NCBI RefSeq assembly: GCF_003626915.1
Contig: NZ_CP032570.1
Span: forward strand, 186,001-250,000
DNA: 64,000 nt
Source of the DNA: Tsuneonella amylolytica
GTDB lineage: Bacteria; Pseudomonadota; Alphaproteobacteria; Sphingomonadales; Sphingomonadaceae
Direction: 5' to 3'
Shown: piece after piece, positions 9,450 through 20,011 of the stretch
Layout: every line of letters begins with the position of its first letter
How positions within the stretch are numbered: the stretch's first letter is position 1
Notes under the pieces: model-generated
What the model was told of the DNA's origin: nothing
The model's database searches: none
What the model saw: the letters and a program-made list of their open reading frames with translations, nothing else
Made by a program: the position numbers and the translations under genes

Positions 9450-10567
9450 CCGCCGAACGCTTCCTTGATCCGTTCGAAGAAACCGCGGCTCTCGGGACAT
9501 TCGTCGCCGGTCTCGGTGTCGCGAAACTGCTGCAGGATTTCCTTCTGCACGCGGCTCAGCTTCGTCGGTGTCTCGACGACGATCTCCACCACCATGTCGC
9601 CCCGTCCGCGGCCCTGCAGCACCGGCATGCCCGCGCCGCGCACGCGCAACTGCTTACCGCTCTGGATGCCCGCCGGGATGGTGACCGTATGGGTGTCGCC
9701 GCCCAGGTCGGGGATCTCGATCGTGTCGCCGAGCGCAGCCGTGGTGAAGCTCACCGGCGCGCGGGTGAGCAGGGTCGTGCCTTCGCGCTGAAATACGCTG
9801 TGCGGTTTGACGTGGACGAAGATATACAGGTCGCCCGGAGGGGCGCCATGCGGCCCTGCCTCACCTTTGCCCGACAGGCGGATGCGGGTGCCGGTATCGA
9901 CGCCGGGCGGGATCTCCACGTCGATCGCCTGCTCGCGGTCGATGCGCCCCTCGCCGTGGCAGGCGCGGCAAGGGCTTTCGATCACCTCGCCGCGGCCGTG
10001 GCAGTTGGGGCAGGCCCGCTCCACGACGAAGAAACCTTGCTTCGCGCGCACCTTGCCCATGCCGCTGCACAGGTTGCAGCGCCGCGCACCGGTGCCGGGC
10101 GTCGCGCCCGAGCCGTGGCAAGTATCGCAGGTCTGGCTGACCTCGATCTCGATCTGGCGACTGGCACCGTCGAACGCCTCGTCGAGGCCGATCTCCATGT
10201 CGTAGCGCAAGTCCGCGCCGCGGCGCGCCTGTTGCCGCCCGCCGCCACTGCCGAATGCGCTGCCGAAAATCGTCTCGAAGATGTCACCGATATCGCCGAA
10301 ATCCTGCTGGCCGCCGAAACCGCCCGGCCCGCCGCCCTGCTGGAACGCGGCGTGGCCGAACCGGTCGTAGGCCGCACGCTTCTGCGGATCCTTGAGGCAT
10401 TCGTAGGCCACCGAGATGGCCTTGAACTTGTCCTCGTTCTCCTTGCACCCGGCGTTGCGATCCGGATGGTGCTGCATCGCGAGTTTGCGATAGGCGCTCT
10501 TGATGGTTGCCCCGTCCGCATCGCGGGAGACGCCCAGCACTTCGTAGAAATCGATTTCGGCTGCCAT
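9446..10567 (-). CDS. dnaJ: Chaperone DnaJ
   Basis: Hsp40 co-chaperone that delivers substrates to DnaK and stimulates its ATPase. 373 residues. Seen: J domain (residues 1-70) with HHPD, a Gly/Phe-rich linker (GGGPGGFGGQQDFGD), four zinc-binding CxxCxGxG repeats (CDTCHGSG, CNLCSGMG, CPNCHGRG, CRACHGEG; ~145-220), and the C-terminal substrate-binding domain. The ATG at 10567 is preferred to a longer frame because the J domain begins directly after. It lies 71 nt downstream of dnaK, separated by a strong stem-loop. Confidence 0.98.
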   Translation of the reverse strand: MAAEIDFYEVLGVSRDADGATIKSAYRKLAMQHHPDRNAGCKENEDKFKAISVAYECLKDPQKRAAYDRFGHAAFQQGGGPGGFGGQQDFGDIGDIFETIFGSAFGSGGGRQQARRGADLRYDMEIGLDEAFDGASRQIEIEVSQTCDTCHGSGATPGTGARRCNLCSGMGKVRAKQGFFVVERACPNCHGRGEVIESPCRACHGEGRIDREQAIDVEIPPGVDTGTRIRLSGKGEAGPHGAPPGDLYIFVHVKPHSVFQREGTTLLTRAPVSFTTAALGDTIEIPDLGGDTHTVTIPAGIQSGKQLRVRGAGMPVLQGRGRGDMVVEIVVETPTKLSRVQKEILQQFRDTETGDECPESRGFFERIKEAFGG

Positions 10568-10587
10568 TGTCCCTGCCCCAAACTCAG

Positions 10588-10618
10588 CCGCCACCGGTGC
10601 ACTGGGCACCGGTGGCGG
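10588..10618 (-). other. 13-bp perfect stem-loop between dnaK and dnaJ
   Basis: The arms CCGCCACCGGTGC (10588-10600) and GCACCGGTGGCGG (10606-10618) are exact reverse complements with a 5-nt loop. On the dnaK-dnaJ strand the hairpin starts 20 nt after the dnaK stop and ends 20 nt before the dnaJ start. No U-run follows on that strand, so it is more likely a processing, stabilising or partial-attenuation element than a full terminator. It could help set DnaK above DnaJ. Confidence 0.75.
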
Positions 10619-10638
10619 GCCGGTTTTCCATCAGGCGA

Positions 10639-12567
<1,929 letters not shown>

Positions 12568-12676
12568 GTCTTCCCTATTCGATTGGGCCGGCTTCTGCCG
12601 GGGTTTGTTGGACACCGCCCATCGGTCCCCCCGCATGCGCGGCAGGGCCCCCTCGGCGGCTCGGATTGCGTGGGCG

Positions 12677-12704
12677 ATATAGGAGCGGAAATTCTTGGCA
12701 CAAG
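12677..12704 (-). promoter_or_regulatory. Sigma-32 (RpoH) heat-shock promoter of dnaK
   Basis: On the minus strand CTTG (12704-12701), a 17-nt spacer and CCTATAT (12683-12677) match the alphaproteobacterial RpoH consensus CTTG-N17/18-CYTATMT without mismatch. Transcription should start near 12670, leaving a leader of about 100 nt before the dnaK ATG. No CIRCE inverted repeat (TTAGCACTC-N9-GAGTGCTAA) is visible here. Confidence 0.8.
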
Positions 12705-12753
12705 GGAACCCGGCGGCTAGTCCCCACCCGACTTCCAACGAGGGGAAACCGAT

Positions 12754-13239
12754 ATGAAACGGCCGCTTCTGGCATTCGCCCTGACCTGTGCCACGCTCGG
12801 GCTGGGGGCGTGCGGAGAGACCGCCGCGCCCACGCCCGAGGCTGGCGCACAAGCCGGCATTCCCGGCATGACGATCACCAACCCGCGCATGGTCCTGGCA
12901 CCTGTAGCCGGCAACCCGGCGGCGGTCTATTTCGACCTCGCCTACGACGGCGACCGCAACGTCGCGCTCAAGGGCGAAGGCGAGGTCGAAGGCACGAAGT
13001 CGGCGATGTTCCACGATTACGGCGAATACGACTTCAAGGTGCAGATGATGGATATGCTGCCCGTGCCGCTGAAGAACGGCGACCGGATCGCGTTCGAGCC
13101 GGGCGGCAAGCACCTGATGGCGATGGACCCCGACGCCTCGCTGCAGCCCGGCGGCACCGCCAAGGTCACGATCATGGTCTCGGGCGGCGGACGCCAGACG
13201 TTCGACGCGCCGATCAGGGCCGCCGGGGAAGACCGCTGA
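12754..13239 (+). CDS. Copper chaperone PCu(A)C family lipoprotein
   Basis: 161-residue exported protein with a lipobox (LGLGAC, Cys20), so probably anchored in a membrane facing the periplasm. Seen: the PCu(A)C-like domain (residues ~35-150) with a His/Met-rich set at [16 protein letters not shown] and GGKHLMAM. Relatives bind Cu(I) and help insert copper into cytochrome oxidase. Start ATG has GAGGGG 8 nt upstream. Divergent from dnaK. No cytochrome oxidase or Sco gene is adjacent, so the client is not evident. Confidence 0.85.
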   Translation: MKRPLLAFALTCATLGLGACGETAAPTPEAGAQAGIPGMTITNPRMVLAPVAGNPAAVYFDLAYDGDRNVALKGEGEVEGTKSAMFHDYGEYDFKVQMMDMLPVPLKNGDRIAFEPGGKHLMAMDPDASLQPGGTAKVTIMVSGGGRQTFDAPIRAAGEDR

Positions 13240-13319
13240 ACGAAGCGGTCGACGATCTCGGCCTCGAAAGCCACGACGAACCTGCGCCCCCCGCCTGCCC
13301 CGCGGGCGGGGACCGCAGG

Positions 13320-13772
13320 TTGACGGACGGCGAGATCGCGCTCGCCCGCAGCGTGTTTGGCACCGCGATCGACTACAACAGAGTGACGATCCGACGGCGC
13401 AAGTTCTTTCCCTTCCAGCCGCGAAACACCACGATGGCGCCGCGCGGGCACCTCCATTTCCACCCGGCCGGTACCGCCTACTGCGACGACTTCGCCGGTG
13501 CCGGCCGGATCGCGCAAGGCCTCTTCATCCACGAGATGACCCACGTCTGGCAAACCCAGACGCGCGGGGACTGGTACCTCCTCCTCCACCGCCACCCGTT
13601 CTGCCGCTACGACTACAGCCTCAAGCCTGGCTGGAATCTGGAGAGATACGGCATCGAACAGCAGGCGCAGATCGTGAAGCACGCCTTCTGGCTGCGCAAC
13701 GGGGTGGCGGTCGCGGGCGTGTCCGACGTCGCGGCGTACGATCTTCTGGTGCGCTTTCCCGGTGCGGGGTGA
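13320..13772 (+). CDS. Conserved HExxH-containing protein (often labelled vgr-related)
   Basis: About 150 residues, start uncertain. Seen: [19 protein letters not shown] at the N-terminus, [15 protein letters not shown], then [13 protein letters not shown], an HExxH zinc-protease-like motif, and a Trp/Tyr-rich C-terminal half. No upstream ATG or GTG is available in frame; TTG at 13320 is the most conservative start, though a CTG at 13236 overlapping the previous stop is possible. Proteins like this are scattered in Sphingomonadales and carry the label vgr-related without evidence of a type VI role. The HExxH suggests metal binding; activity is unproven. Confidence 0.6.
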   Translation: MTDGEIALARSVFGTAIDYNRVTIRRRKFFPFQPRNTTMAPRGHLHFHPAGTAYCDDFAGAGRIAQGLFIHEMTHVWQTQTRGDWYLLLHRHPFCRYDYSLKPGWNLERYGIEQQAQIVKHAFWLRNGVAVAGVSDVAAYDLLVRFPGAG

Positions 13773-13785
13773 GTTCGCGCACCGC

Positions 13786-14496
13786 TCAGTCGTCGCCGGG
13801 ATCCCACACGAGCGACAGCACGATACCCGAAAGCAGTGCGGCCGCGCGCTCGTCCCGGCCGGTGCGCGGCAAGGCCACCCGTCGATCGAACCCGTTCGCG
13901 AACAGCACGGCTTCCCCGCCATCTTCGAAATCCATCGCATAGCCGAGCGGGCTGCCTGAGGGGATGGCCAACCCCGGTGAAGAATGCAGAGACGTAACCC
14001 GCATCCGCACCGGGCCGACTTCGCCGCCCCCCGATCGCGCGGTGCCGATAGAGCCACCTACCTCCTCGTGCATCGCGATGCCGCCGAGGGGCTCTCCGTC
14101 GCGGTAGAAACCACAGGTCAGGACGTATGGCCCGGTCAGATAACTCGCCCCCACCGTAGTGCGGCGCGAAACCTGCTCCGAAATTTCGAACGTCTCGCGC
14201 GAATGGGCACATTCCGCGGACAACCCGTCGAACTCCCCGCCCATAAGCGAGAACGCGAGATCGCCGATCGCCAACTTGTCGCCATTCACCGTCCGCGACT
14301 GCGCGCTGCGCTTGAAGATGCCGGCAGTGCCGAGCGGCGCGATGACGAACCGGCCCGATTGCCCCACCCCCCGACCGTCGATCCTGACGACCTCCCCGCG
14401 CGACGCGGCAGCGTCGAAGCCTTCAACCGTTGTGATGGACTGGCATGCGCCGAGCATCAGCCCGGCAGCGAGACTCGTGGCGATTATCCGTCTCAT
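13786..14496 (-). CDS. Hypothetical lipoprotein
   Basis: 236 residues with a signal peptide and lipobox (LMLGAC, Cys18), so predicted to be membrane-anchored and periplasmic. I do not recognise a domain. Seen: four further cysteines including ECAHSRETFE and VLTCGFYRD, and a beta-rich pattern. Start ATG at 14496 has GGAGG 7 nt upstream. It follows the threonine synthase gene by 55 nt on the same strand and is convergent with the HExxH protein. Confidence 0.7.
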   Translation of the reverse strand: MRRIIATSLAAGLMLGACQSITTVEGFDAAASRGEVVRIDGRGVGQSGRFVIAPLGTAGIFKRSAQSRTVNGDKLAIGDLAFSLMGGEFDGLSAECAHSRETFEISEQVSRRTTVGASYLTGPYVLTCGFYRDGEPLGGIAMHEEVGGSIGTARSGGGEVGPVRMRVTSLHSSPGLAIPSGSPLGYAMDFEDGGEAVLFANGFDRRVALPRTGRDERAAALLSGIVLSLVWDPGDD

Positions 14497-14551
14497 TTGC
14501 TTCCTCCCGCCGCGTTGCTACGCCGACGGAAGAAACCGGAGATGAACGAAA

Positions 14552-15781
14552 TTACAGCGTCGAAAGATCGGGCAGATCGGCCTTGTCGAGCGTGCCCGAA
14601 TTGTCGGCCAGCGGATACTTGAGACCAGTCGCGCAATTGAAGAGAACCGCTTCGTCGGTCTCGTCGATCCAGCCCTCGGCGACCGCCTTGCGCCACGCGG
14701 CAAGGGTCGCCCCGCCCTCGGGACACAGCAGCAGCCCGTCCTGCTTGCCGCAATCGTCCACAGCGGCGAGGATGTCGGCATCGTCCACCGCAATCGCTCT
14801 GCCGCCGCTTTCGCGGACCGCGCGCAGGATCAGGAAATCGCCGACGGCCTTCGGCACGCGGATCCCCATCGCGATGGTATCGGCGTCTTCCCAGCGCTCG
14901 GCATGTTCGGCGCCGTCTTCCCAGGCCTTGACGATCGGCGCGCAGCCGCTCGCCTGGACGGCAAACATCTTCGGCCGTTCGCTGCCGATCCAGCCCAGTG
15001 CCTCGAGCTCGGCGAATGCCTTCCACATGCCGATGAGGCCGGTGCCGCCGCCGGTCGGATAGAAGATCGCCTTGGGCAGCCGCCAGCCGAGCTGGGCGGC
15101 AAGTTCGAGGCCCATCGTCTTCTTGCCCTCGATCCGATATGGCTCCTTGAGCGTCGAGAAGTCGAACCACAGCCCCTCGGCCGCGCCCTTCCCCACGATC
15201 GCGCCGCATTCGTCGATGAGGCCGTCGACGCGGTAGACCCGGCCACCCTGCGCGCCGATCTCGCGGACGTTGATCTCGGGCGTATCGTCGGGGCACAAGA
15301 TTACCGTCTCGATGCCCGCGCGGGTCGCATAGGCGGCGAGCGCCGCGCCGGCATTGCCGTTGGTCGGCATCGCGATGCGGGTGACGCCGAGTTCCCTGGC
15401 CATCGCGACGGCCATCACCAGCCCGCGTGCCTTGAAGCTTCCGGTGGGGAGCCGCCCCTCGTCCTTCACGAGGACGTTGGGCCCGGCGCAATTCGGGACC
15501 GGTATCAGCGGCGTCTCGATCTCGCCGAGGCTGACGATGCTGTCGGTGCGGCGGACAGGGAGCAGTTCGCGCCACCGCCAGAGGTCGGTGGGGCGAGCGC
15601 ATAGATCGTCCCGGGACAACGCCTTTCCGAGAGCGTCGAGATCGTAACGGACAAGCAACGGTCGGCCGGCATCGGACAGTCCGTGCAGTGTGTCGGCATC
15701 GTACCGCTCGCCGGTGAGCGAGCATTCGAGGTGCGTAACGAAGGTCGGGCGCTCGCCCGACAGGTTATCGGTGAGCGCCAC
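14552..15781 (-). CDS. thrC: Threonine synthase
   Basis: PLP enzyme (fold type II) converting O-phosphohomoserine to threonine. 409 residues. Seen: an N-terminal THLECSLTGERYDAD segment, the PLP-lysine motif LPTGSFKARG (~residue 115), PTNGNAGAALAAYA, the phosphate loop PTGGGTGLIGMW, and CPEGGATLAAW. This belongs to the threonine-synthase group with an N-terminal CxxTG-like element rather than the E. coli form; a broader threonine dehydratase-like activity cannot be excluded. Start is GTG at 15781, 6 nt after the grpE stop, so it probably shares the hrcA-grpE transcript. Confidence 0.85.
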   Translation of the reverse strand: MALTDNLSGERPTFVTHLECSLTGERYDADTLHGLSDAGRPLLVRYDLDALGKALSRDDLCARPTDLWRWRELLPVRRTDSIVSLGEIETPLIPVPNCAGPNVLVKDEGRLPTGSFKARGLVMAVAMARELGVTRIAMPTNGNAGAALAAYATRAGIETVILCPDDTPEINVREIGAQGGRVYRVDGLIDECGAIVGKGAAEGLWFDFSTLKEPYRIEGKKTMGLELAAQLGWRLPKAIFYPTGGGTGLIGMWKAFAELEALGWIGSERPKMFAVQASGCAPIVKAWEDGAEHAERWEDADTIAMGIRVPKAVGDFLILRAVRESGGRAIAVDDADILAAVDDCGKQDGLLLCPEGGATLAAWRKAVAEGWIDETDEAVLFNCATGLKYPLADNSGTLDKADLPDLSTL

Positions 15782-15787
15782 GCCGGT

Positions 15788-16378
15788 TCAGGGTTTCTTC
15801 GCGACGCCGACCATCGCCGGACGCAGCAGGCGGTCGCGGATCATCCACCCGCTCTGCATTTCCTGCACCACGGTGCCGGGTTCGTGCTCCTCCGTCGGGA
15901 TCTCGAGCATGGCCTGGTGCTGATTGGGATCGAGCAGCAGGCCGTGCGCGGCGATGCGGCTGATGCCGTGGCTGCCGAAGACCTTCTCCACCTCGCGCTG
16001 GGTCGCCTCGACCCCGGTCACGAGACCCTTGAGGCGCGGATCGTCATGCAGTTCGGCCGGGATCGCCTCGATCGCGCGGACGAGGTTGTCGTAGACCGAC
16101 AGGATATCGCGCGCGAAGCCGGTCGCGGCATAGGCGCGGGCATCGGCCACGTCCTTTTCCGCGCGGCGCCGCACGTTCTGCGATTCGGCGCGGGCGTAGA
16201 GCACTTCCTGTTTCGCTGCGTCGAGATCGCTCTTCAGCGCTTCGAGCGCGGTCGAGAGATCGTCCTTTTCTTCCGCGTCCTCGGCCCCGGTCGCATCAGG
16301 GTCGATCATGTCGGCGGGTACGCCTTCGAGTTCCTTCGCCACGGCCTCGTCGGCCGCCTGCTTGTTGTCTTCGATCAT
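15788..16378 (-). CDS. grpE: Nucleotide exchange factor GrpE
   Basis: Releases ADP from DnaK. 196 residues. Seen: an acidic N-terminal tail, a long coiled coil (residues ~40-90, ALEALKSDLDAAKQEVLYAR then AESQNVRRRAEKD), ARDILSVYDNLVRAIEAIP, and the beta domain with PNQHQAMLEIP and GWMIRDRLLRPAMVGVAK. It begins 10 nt after the hrcA stop. Separated from dnaK-dnaJ by 3.2 kb of other genes but likely co-regulated with them. Confidence 0.97.
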   Translation of the reverse strand: MIEDNKQAADEAVAKELEGVPADMIDPDATGAEDAEEKDDLSTALEALKSDLDAAKQEVLYARAESQNVRRRAEKDVADARAYAATGFARDILSVYDNLVRAIEAIPAELHDDPRLKGLVTGVEATQREVEKVFGSHGISRIAAHGLLLDPNQHQAMLEIPTEEHEPGTVVQEMQSGWMIRDRLLRPAMVGVAKKP

Positions 16379-16388
16379 TGGTCTTCGT

Positions 16389-17432
16389 CTATCCGATCAG
16401 TTTGCCCAGGGACCGGGCCGTGAAATCCACCATGGGGACCACCCGCGCGTAATTCAACCGCGTCGGGCCGATGACGCCGAGCACACCAACGACCTTGCCC
16501 TCGCGGTCGCGATAGGGGCTGGCGATTACCGACGAACCGGTGAGCGCAAACAGCCGGTTCTCGGCCCCGATGAAGATGCGCGTCGCCTCCGACGCGCGCG
16601 CCGATTCGAGCAGTTCGGCCACCGCCTGCTTGCTTTCCAGATCGTCCAGCAGCTGCCGCACCCGCTCGATGTCGCCCAGCGTGCTTTCGTCGAGCAGGTT
16701 CGCCGCCCCGCGCACTATCAGCACCGGGCGGCGGGCGGCATCCTCGCTCCAGACCGCCAGCCCGCGTTCGACCAGATCGCGGCTCGCGCTGTCGAGCTGG
16801 GTTCGTCCGGCGGCGAGCTCCGCCCGCATGGAGACAGCGGCTTCCGCCAGCGTCCGCCCCGCAAGGCGCGCGGTGATGTAGTTGCCGGCCTGGTCGAGCG
16901 CCGATTGCGGGACCGGCGCGTCGAGCGCGACGATACGGTTCTCGATATTGCCGTCCTCGCCCACCAACACCGCCAGCGCGCGATCCGGCGCGAGCGAGAC
17001 CAGCGACAACTGCACGAGCCTAGGTTCGCGGCGCGGGACCATGACCATGCCCGCCGCCCCCGATATGTCCGACAGGAGCGCGCTCGTCGCCTCCAATGCC
17101 GCCTCGACCGGGCCGGGCGCGGACAATCGCTGCTCGATCACCCGGCGTTCCTCGGGCGACGGCTCGGCGACCTGCATCATCCCGTCCACGAACAGGCGCA
17201 GCCCGCTGGTGGTCGGCAACCGCCCCGCGCTGGTATGCGGCGCGGCCAGCAGGCCCAACTGCTCGAGTTCGGCCAGCACCGACCGGATGGAGGCGGGCGA
17301 CAGGTTGAGCCCGCCCTCGGTCGCCAGCGTCTTTGAGCCCACGGGCGTGCCGTGTGCCAGATACCCTTCCACGACCATGCGGAAGACATCGCGCGCGCGT
17401 GTGCTCAGTTCGGAGACGGGGGGTGTCGGCAT
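16389..17432 (-). CDS. hrcA: Heat-inducible transcription repressor HrcA
   Basis: Repressor that binds CIRCE operators, in alphaproteobacteria mostly in front of groESL. 347 residues. Seen: winged-helix N-terminus (ELSTRARDVFRMVVEGYLAH, GSKTLA), SPASIRSVLAELEQLGLL as the recognition-helix region, HTSAGRLPTTSGLRLFVD, and a C-terminal IGPTRLNYARVVPMVDF. ATG at 17432 is preferred to TTG at 17441. A sigma-32-like promoter ends only 8 nt before the ATG. No CIRCE sequence was found in the window, so HrcA acts on genes elsewhere. Confidence 0.96.
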   Translation of the reverse strand: MPTPPVSELSTRARDVFRMVVEGYLAHGTPVGSKTLATEGGLNLSPASIRSVLAELEQLGLLAAPHTSAGRLPTTSGLRLFVDGMMQVAEPSPEERRVIEQRLSAPGPVEAALEATSALLSDISGAAGMVMVPRREPRLVQLSLVSLAPDRALAVLVGEDGNIENRIVALDAPVPQSALDQAGNYITARLAGRTLAEAAVSMRAELAAGRTQLDSASRDLVERGLAVWSEDAARRPVLIVRGAANLLDESTLGDIERVRQLLDDLESKQAVAELLESARASEATRIFIGAENRLFALTGSSVIASPYRDREGKVVGVLGVIGPTRLNYARVVPMVDFTARSLGKLIG

Positions 17433-17440
17433 TGCGGTCA

Positions 17441-17468
17441 ATCTAGGCCCGCCACTTGCGGCGGCAAG
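17441..17468 (-). promoter_or_regulatory. Sigma-32-like promoter of hrcA-grpE
   Basis: On the minus strand CTTG (17468-17465), a 17-nt spacer and CCTAGAT (17447-17441) match the alphaproteobacterial RpoH consensus with one mismatch (G for T in CYTATMT). The spacer equals that of the dnaK promoter. The -10 box ends 8 nt before the hrcA ATG, so the transcript would be leaderless or nearly so. A short inverted repeat (CCGCC/GGCGG) lies inside the spacer. Confidence 0.55.
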
Positions 17469-17512
17469 GGGCTTGGGCCTAGGCGCGGGGCACGACTCAC
17501 AAAGGAATACCC

Positions 17513-18229
17513 ATGCGACCTTCCGGCCGTGCGCCCGACGAGATGCGCGCCATCACCATCGAAACCGGTTTCACCAAGCATGCCGAGGGTAGCTGCCTGG
17601 TCAGCTTCGGCGAAACCCGTGTGCTCGTGACCGCTTCCGTGGAGGACCGGATTCCGCCGTGGCTGCGCGGAAAGGGCGAAGGCTGGGTGACCGCCGAATA
17701 CTCGATGCTCCCGCGTGCGACCCACACGCGCGGCCAGCGCGAGGCGGCAAAGGGCAAGCAAAGCGGGCGGACGCAGGAAATCCAGCGCCTGATCGGGCGG
17801 TCCCTGCGCGCCGTGGTCGATCTCAAGAAACTCGGCGAGCGGCAGGTCGTGCTCGATTGCGACGTCATCCAGGCCGACGGCGGCACCCGCACCGCCTCGA
17901 TCAGCGGAGCATGGGTCGCGCTCCGGCTGGCGGTCGACAAGCTGATGGCCGAAGGCGCGATCAAGGAAGACCCGATCACAGGCAAGGTCGCGGCGATCAG
18001 TTGCGGCATCCACAACGGCACGCCGGTGCTCGACCTCGACTACATCGAGGACAGCTCGGCCGATGCCGACGCCAACTTCGTGCTGATCGAAGGCGGCAAG
18101 ATCGCCGAAGTGCAGGCCACCGCCGAAGGCGCGACCTACGACGAGGAAGGTCTGCTGCGTCTCCTTCGCCTCGCTCAGATCGGCTGCGCGCAGGTATTCA
18201 AGGCGCAGGACGAAGCGACCCGCGCATGA
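17513..18229 (+). CDS. rph: Ribonuclease PH
   Basis: Phosphorolytic 3'-5' exonuclease that trims tRNA 3' ends. 238 residues, standard length. Seen: [20 protein letters not shown] at the N-terminus, [32 protein letters not shown], and [19 protein letters not shown] (phosphate/active-site region). AAAGGA sits 9 nt before the ATG. It starts the rph-rdgB-hemW-xerC run and is divergent from hrcA. Overlaps rdgB by 4 nt. Confidence 0.98.
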   Translation: MRPSGRAPDEMRAITIETGFTKHAEGSCLVSFGETRVLVTASVEDRIPPWLRGKGEGWVTAEYSMLPRATHTRGQREAAKGKQSGRTQEIQRLIGRSLRAVVDLKKLGERQVVLDCDVIQADGGTRTASISGAWVALRLAVDKLMAEGAIKEDPITGKVAAISCGIHNGTPVLDLDYIEDSSADADANFVLIEGGKIAEVQATAEGATYDEEGLLRLLRLAQIGCAQVFKAQDEATRA

Positions 18230-18855
18230 CACGCCGCATCGGTTCGGGCTCGCTGGTCATCGCCACGCACAACGCGGGCAAGCTGAAGGAAATCGGCGCG
18301 CTGCTCGAACCGTACGGCGTGAAATGCATCAGCGCCGGATCGCTCGGCCTGCCCGAGCCGAAGGAAACCGGCACCACGTTCGTCGCCAACGCGCTGCTCA
18401 AGGCGCGGGCGGCGGCGGAGGCGTCGGGGCTGGTCGCGCTGGCCGATGACAGCGGGTTGTCGGTCGCCGCGCTCGACGGGCGTCCGGGGGTCTATACGGC
18501 CGACTGGGCTGAACGGCAGTGGTTCGAAGGGGAACCGGGCCGCGACTGGTACATGGCGATGGGCAAAGTGGAGGGGATGCTCCAGCAACGGGGGCCGGAC
18601 GCCCCGCGCGATGCGTGGTTCAGCTGCGTCCTCGCGCTCGCATGGCCCGACGGAGAGACCGCGGTCTACGAAGGCCGCGTCGACGGCTCACTCACCTGGC
18701 CGCCGCGCGGCACGCTCGGGTTCGGGTACGACCCCGTCTTCGTGCCAACCGGGCGCGATACGACTTTCGCCGAGCTCGACCGGGACGAAAAGCACCGCAT
18801 CAGTCACCGGGCCGATGCCTTTGCCAAGCTGGTCGCGGACCAGTTCGCCCGCTAA
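18226..18855 (+). CDS. rdgB: XTP/dITP diphosphatase (RdgB/HAM1)
   Basis: House-cleaning pyrophosphatase that removes inosine and xanthosine triphosphates. 209 residues. Seen: [13 protein letters not shown] (nucleotide-binding N-terminus), [20 protein letters not shown] (catalytic Asp loop), [13 protein letters not shown] and [17 protein letters not shown] overlap with rph. Partner of rph in tRNA and nucleotide maintenance. Confidence 0.97.
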   Translation: MTRRIGSGSLVIATHNAGKLKEIGALLEPYGVKCISAGSLGLPEPKETGTTFVANALLKARAAAEASGLVALADDSGLSVAALDGRPGVYTADWAERQWFEGEPGRDWYMAMGKVEGMLQQRGPDAPRDAWFSCVLALAWPDGETAVYEGRVDGSLTWPPRGTLGFGYDPVFVPTGRDTTFAELDRDEKHRISHRADAFAKLVADQFAR

Positions 18856-18865
18856 ACTGCCGGCC

Positions 18866-20011
18866 ATGGCGCGCGCGCTCTATATCCACTGGCCGTTTTG
18901 CCTGAAGAAATGCCCGTACTGCGACTTCAATTCTCACGTGCGCTCCGGCTTGGACATCGGTGCATGGCAGGCCGCGCTGCTTGCCGACATGCGGCACGAG
19001 GCTGCGCTTGCCGGCGGGGAGGCGCTGGAGTCGATCTTCTTCGGGGGCGGCACGCCGAGCCTGATGCCCCCTGCCCTCGTCGATTCGCTGCTGGCGGAGG
19101 CCGAGCGACTGTGGGGGTTCGCTCCCGGCATAGAGATCACGCTGGAAGCCAATCCGTCTTCCGTCGAAGCGGCGGCGTTCGCCGGGCTCGCGGCGGCAGG
19201 CGTCAACCGGGTTTCGCTCGGTCTGCAATCGCTGGACGACGAGGCACTGCGCTTTCTCGGCCGCCTGCACAGCGCCGACGAGGGCCTGCGCGCACTCGAC
19301 ACGGCGCAGCGGGTGTTCGCCCGCGTGAACTCCGATTTCATCTACGCCCGCCCGCGGCAAACCGAGGCGGAATGGCGGGCCGAACTGGCGCGCGCGCTCG
19401 CTCTCGGCACCGATCACCTGTCGCTCTACCAATTGACGATCGAGCCCGGCACCCGCTTCGCAACCGACGTACGGACGGGCGCGTTCGAGCCGCTGGACGA
19501 CGACCCCGCGGCGGACCTGTTCGCCGTGACGCGCGCGATGACCGCAGCGGCCGGGCTGCCGGCCTACGAAATTTCCAACCACGCGGCGCCGGAGCAGGAA
19601 AGCCGGCATAACCTCACCTACTGGCGCTACCGCGACTATGCCGGAATCGGACCCGGCGCGCACGGGCGGCGCGGCGGGCATGCGACCTTGCGGCACAAGA
19701 AGCCCGAGAACTGGCTGGCCGCCATAGAACGGCACGGCCACGGCATCGTCGAGGAACGCGCACTTGGCCTGCGCGAACAGGCGTCCGAAGCGCTCCTCAT
19801 GGGCTTGCGGCTTGCCGAAGGGGTTGACCTTTCCGCCATGCGCGCACGGTTCGGGATCGACGAGCTGATCGATCCGCGGCGCCTCACGTTCCACCGGGAC
19901 CTCGGCTTCGTCTGGACCGAAGGCGATTGCGTTGGGGTGACTGAGGCAGGCATGCCCTTGCTCGATGCGCTGCTCGGCGAACTGGTGCCCGAGGCGCTGG
20001 TGGCGGCGTGA
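18866..20011 (+). CDS. hemW: Radical SAM heme chaperone HemW
   Basis: Radical-SAM-fold protein that binds heme and passes it to respiratory enzymes; once annotated as an oxygen-independent coproporphyrinogen oxidase. 381 residues. Seen: LYIHWPFCLKKCPYCDF with the CxxxCxxC cluster ligands, FFGGGTPSLM, the GLQSLDDEALRFLGR region and YEISNHA. It follows rdgB by 10 nt and overlaps xerC by 4 nt (GTGA). Confidence 0.95.
   Translation: MARALYIHWPFCLKKCPYCDFNSHVRSGLDIGAWQAALLADMRHEAALAGGEALESIFFGGGTPSLMPPALVDSLLAEAERLWGFAPGIEITLEANPSSVEAAAFAGLAAAGVNRVSLGLQSLDDEALRFLGRLHSADEGLRALDTAQRVFARVNSDFIYARPRQTEAEWRAELARALALGTDHLSLYQLTIEPGTRFATDVRTGAFEPLDDDPAADLFAVTRAMTAAAGLPAYEISNHAAPEQESRHNLTYWRYRDYAGIGPGAHGRRGGHATLRHKKPENWLAAIERHGHGIVEERALGLREQASEALLMGLRLAEGVDLSAMRARFGIDELIDPRRLTFHRDLGFVWTEGDCVGVTEAGMPLLDALLGELVPEALVAA

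Noticed and set aside
12568..12753. CIRCE operator near dnaK or hrcA
   Set aside because: Looked for TTAGCACTC-N9-GAGTGCTAA and close variants; none seen. HrcA targets are probably groESL elsewhere.
13320..13772. Type VI secretion vgrG fragment
   Set aside because: The protein lacks VgrG gp27/gp5-like features and no other T6SS gene is near; the vgr label seems to be inherited annotation.
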